A program made the position numbers and the translations under genes. Below the pieces are notes generated by a model, which saw only the letters and a program-made list of their open reading frames with translations, was not told the DNA's origin and ran no database searches. Shown piece by piece: positions 13,401 through 14,433 of a stretch of DNA of 14,433 nucleotides. The first letter of the stretch is position 1, and each line of letters opens with the position of its first letter. Origin of the DNA: JAWLGW01 sp964569055 (lineage in GTDB: Bacteria; Planctomycetota; J058); assembly GCA_964569055.1 (NCBI GenBank), contig CAZMSZ010000178.1:1-14433 (forward strand), given 5' to 3'.

Positions 13401-14382
13401 GCGCGGTGGCCTCGCCCGGCCGCGGCAGCGCCGCCACGAGCTGGCGCAGCTCGTCGCGCCGGCCCGCGAAGCTCGGCGAGAGCGCGCCGCCGCCGCCCGT
13501 CGGGAGGCCCTGCCGCACCCCGGAGTCGCTGAGCGGGCGCGGGTCGTAGAACTTGCCGAGCCGGCGGGCGAGGTCATGGATCGCCTCGGGCGCCGAGGCG
13601 AACCGGTCGGCCGGCTCCTTCTCGATCAGCCGCAGGATGAACCCGCCCCAGGCCTCCGGCACGTCGGCCCGCACGCTGGTGGGCGGCGCGGGCACCCCCT
13701 CGATGTGCTTGCGGATGATCGAGATCGCCGAGTTGCCGTCGTAGGGGAGCTGCCCCGTCACCACGTAGTACAGCGTGATCCCGAGCGAATACAGGTCGGC
13801 CCGCCGGTCGGCGGGGAGCGACTTGGCGACCTCGGGCGCCACGTAGTGCACGGTGCCCTTGATCTTCTCTCCGCGGCGGGTGGTGGCCTCTCCGGTCAGG
13901 CCGAAGTCGACCAGCTTGACCTGGTAGCGCGAGCGCATGCCCGGGCGAGTGGCCGGGATCGTGCGCACGCTCACGTTCTCCGGCTTGACGTCGTAGTGGA
14001 CCAGGCCGCGGTCGTGGATGTAGGCGAGCGCCTCGAGCACCGCGACCGCCACCTCGTACAGCCCGTCGAGGTCCATGCCCCGCGTCGCGGTGAACAGGTC
14101 CTGCCCCTCGAGGAACTCGCAGGTGTAGTAGCACAGCTCGCGGCCGTCCTCGCCCGCGGCCACCCCGAAGTCGTAGACCTCGACCAGGTTCGGGTGATCG
14201 AGCCGCGCCAGCACCCGGAACTCGTGCATGAAGTAGTCGCGGCTGTGCTCGCCCGCCTTGAGCAGCTTGAGCGCCAGCGGCCGGTCCTCGAGCGCGTCGT
14301 GGACCAAGAACACCTCGGCCATGCCGCCCTCGCCGAGCTTGCGCTCGATGCGGTAGCGATCGGCGATGGTCCGTGACGTCAT
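10477..14382 (-). CDS. Ser/Thr protein kinase-AAA ATPase-TPR signalling protein
   Basis: 1301 residues, ATG start. Residues 10-275 are a Hanks-type kinase: GEGGMAEV (17-24), K39, E54, catalytic loop HYDVKPEN (129-136), DFG (159-161), APE (182-184). The catalytic Asp, Lys and Asn are kept, but the HRD Arg is Tyr130, so this is a non-RD kinase; TT (167-168) and T177 are possible activation-loop phosphosites. Residues 303-600 are an AAA/STAND-like ATPase: Walker A GEEGVGKT (334-341), Walker B-like LVLED (451-455) and the GGNPLF motif (572-577). Residues about 720-1290 are helical TPR-like repeats for protein binding. No membrane helix, so cytoplasmic. This architecture is typical of Myxococcota-type kinases. 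No clear Shine-Dalgarno is seen (GGAG lies 16 bases upstream), so the leader may be unusual or the promoter may lie beyond 14433. Confidence 0.93.
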   Translation of the reverse strand: MTSRTIADRYRIERKLGEGGMAEVFLVHDALEDRPLALKLLKAGEHSRDYFMHEFRVLARLDHPNLVEVYDFGVAAGEDGRELCYYTCEFLEGQDLFTATRGMDLDGLYEVAVAVLEALAYIHDRGLVHYDVKPENVSVRTIPATRPGMRSRYQVKLVDFGLTGEATTRRGEKIKGTVHYVAPEVAKSLPADRRADLYSLGITLYYVVTGQLPYDGNSAISIIRKHIEGVPAPPTSVRADVPEAWGGFILRLIEKEPADRFASAPEAIHDLARRLGKFYDPRPLSDSGVRQGLPTGGGGALSPSFAGRRDELRQLVAALPRPGEATAQVLWIEGEEGVGKTRLIYELKVQAQLLGVPFLDAVCVKEGEDPFARIVGLALTLPDVRPLARGLERELAALFPGVLAALGEEVPAAEERDGEERRATDPEALRGQLDRVAELLLRAAELRPYVLVLEDVRRASEITVALLGVLLRAIVTSVRRGHDPGLVVVLTDRPGGESGEMTARAEGIPEELAGLIVEDLGELRRQLSAGGLLAPISLLRLSGSETAEMVGSMLALDPPDLDLCAKVYEVTGGNPLFIEELVRSLTDDGLLTPRRRLRQRDLARIEAPRSLGELLGRRLARLPEDTRAVLVALAVLVAPSPLRLVARTAKRSTEASLDALDLLIRRQLVQRRDDPDGGPPRYALAHAQVQRSVLKSVSRRALAATHRRALGALEDEVPEGPGREELLERLARHAVKAGDQEAALRYAAAAGMRAQALGNPQQAIDLLDRALELLRWEDVVEDPAERRRQEALVLTRLSEVLATVGRYKDAARALEELLALGDDALPAGAGVWARRRLGDLAVRQGSAAEARRWLREALDAAGDDPDPAMRAERARVLEVMSRTALWQGDYLQVIALAGEAIEIFRELGRPGDALWVLAVLATTEYFRGEVGRASEHLRECLRLSRGEAPSHAPALERLGCSAADAAELDRALATFERASGERLLRPAGDAFGLVLSSSVLSSWFDLKGDAELAARFYEACLDGYQRVGDAQRTALAHNDLGVARRHQGRLSDALRHFGLSLAIHEGTGDRQGGAVALVNLALLLLAIGDGSGALARARRALTLAREIGLTWLTGHAHRVQGRVHALQGSHTEADRELSRAAGVFRMVGNPRSLADLLLDRAEGAALAKNAEQARAFLTRAREAGGDDKAPDFLCRERLLLGGLRLEQDPARALDDLEAAARLASRAGVAELELEARRGLAACCTRLGTLRLAQQHLDVAHELAARLTSGLDPKLRDQFERTASSARARETSRLLVERSLED

Positions 14383-14433
14383 GGCGTAGAGGTTACTCCA
14401 CGGGACGGGACGGCCGCAGGGGCGGGGGGGCGG
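14383..14433. other. Upstream edge of the kinase gene
   Basis: 51 bases of GC-rich sequence ending in a G run. I see no convincing promoter on the minus strand; it may lie outside the window. Confidence 0.4.

Noticed and set aside
11530..14376. Very long plus-strand open frame opposite the kinase gene
   Set aside because: It is rich in Arg, Gln, His and Ala in the pattern expected antisense to a GC-rich gene, shows no domain, and the minus strand encodes a complete kinase-AAA-TPR protein.

Overview
The window is very GC-rich (by eye close to three quarters G+C), with strong third-position GC, many GTG starts and many four-base GTGA start/stop overlaps. A kinase-AAA-TPR megaprotein, a multi-FHA protein, an HD-GYP response regulator and hexanucleotide repeats between genes together suggest a Myxococcota-like (former deltaproteobacterial) chromosome. 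That placement is inference. I see no mobile element, CRISPR array, rRNA or tRNA.

Left end (1-1277). A hexanucleotide tandem repeat lies at 1-54. It is followed by a minus-strand pair: a membrane protein with a zinc-ribbon-like domain (693-1157) and a lipoprotein (126-689). A 120-base divergent promoter region separates them from the next unit.

Respiratory unit (1278-4592, plus strand). Four genes are linked by three successive four-base GTGA overlaps: a YHS-domain lipoprotein, a Tat-type Rieske iron-sulfur protein, a cytochrome b6/subunit IV/diheme cytochrome c fusion, and an E-K-C carbon-nitrogen hydrolase. Proteins 2 and 3 make a compact quinol:cytochrome c oxidoreductase (bc/b6f type). 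Its cytochrome b lacks the usual second histidine of helix D, so the n-side heme has no normal axial partner. This is the most striking observation in the window.

Central metabolism (4558-6435, minus strand). Glucose-6-phosphate isomerase (pgi) is followed by a small four-helix membrane protein whose end overlaps the end of the hydrolase by 35 bases. Divergent from pgi is a 201-residue Cys4 protein of unknown function (6565-7170). The 129-base gap between them is rich in hairpins. A terminator-like hairpin and an intergenic region with inverted hexamer repeats follow (7171-7457).

Signalling part (7458-14382). A small proline-rich lipoprotein gene runs 154 bases into the end of a convergent gene for a protein with four FHA-like domains (7676-9091, minus). 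An HD-GYP response regulator (9418-10473, plus) follows behind a good sigma70-type promoter. It ends 3 bases from the convergent 1301-residue Ser/Thr kinase-AAA-TPR protein (10477-14382, minus). Kinase, phosphothreonine reader and c-di-GMP hydrolase side by side could form a signalling chain, but they lie in separate transcription units, so this is only a hypothesis.
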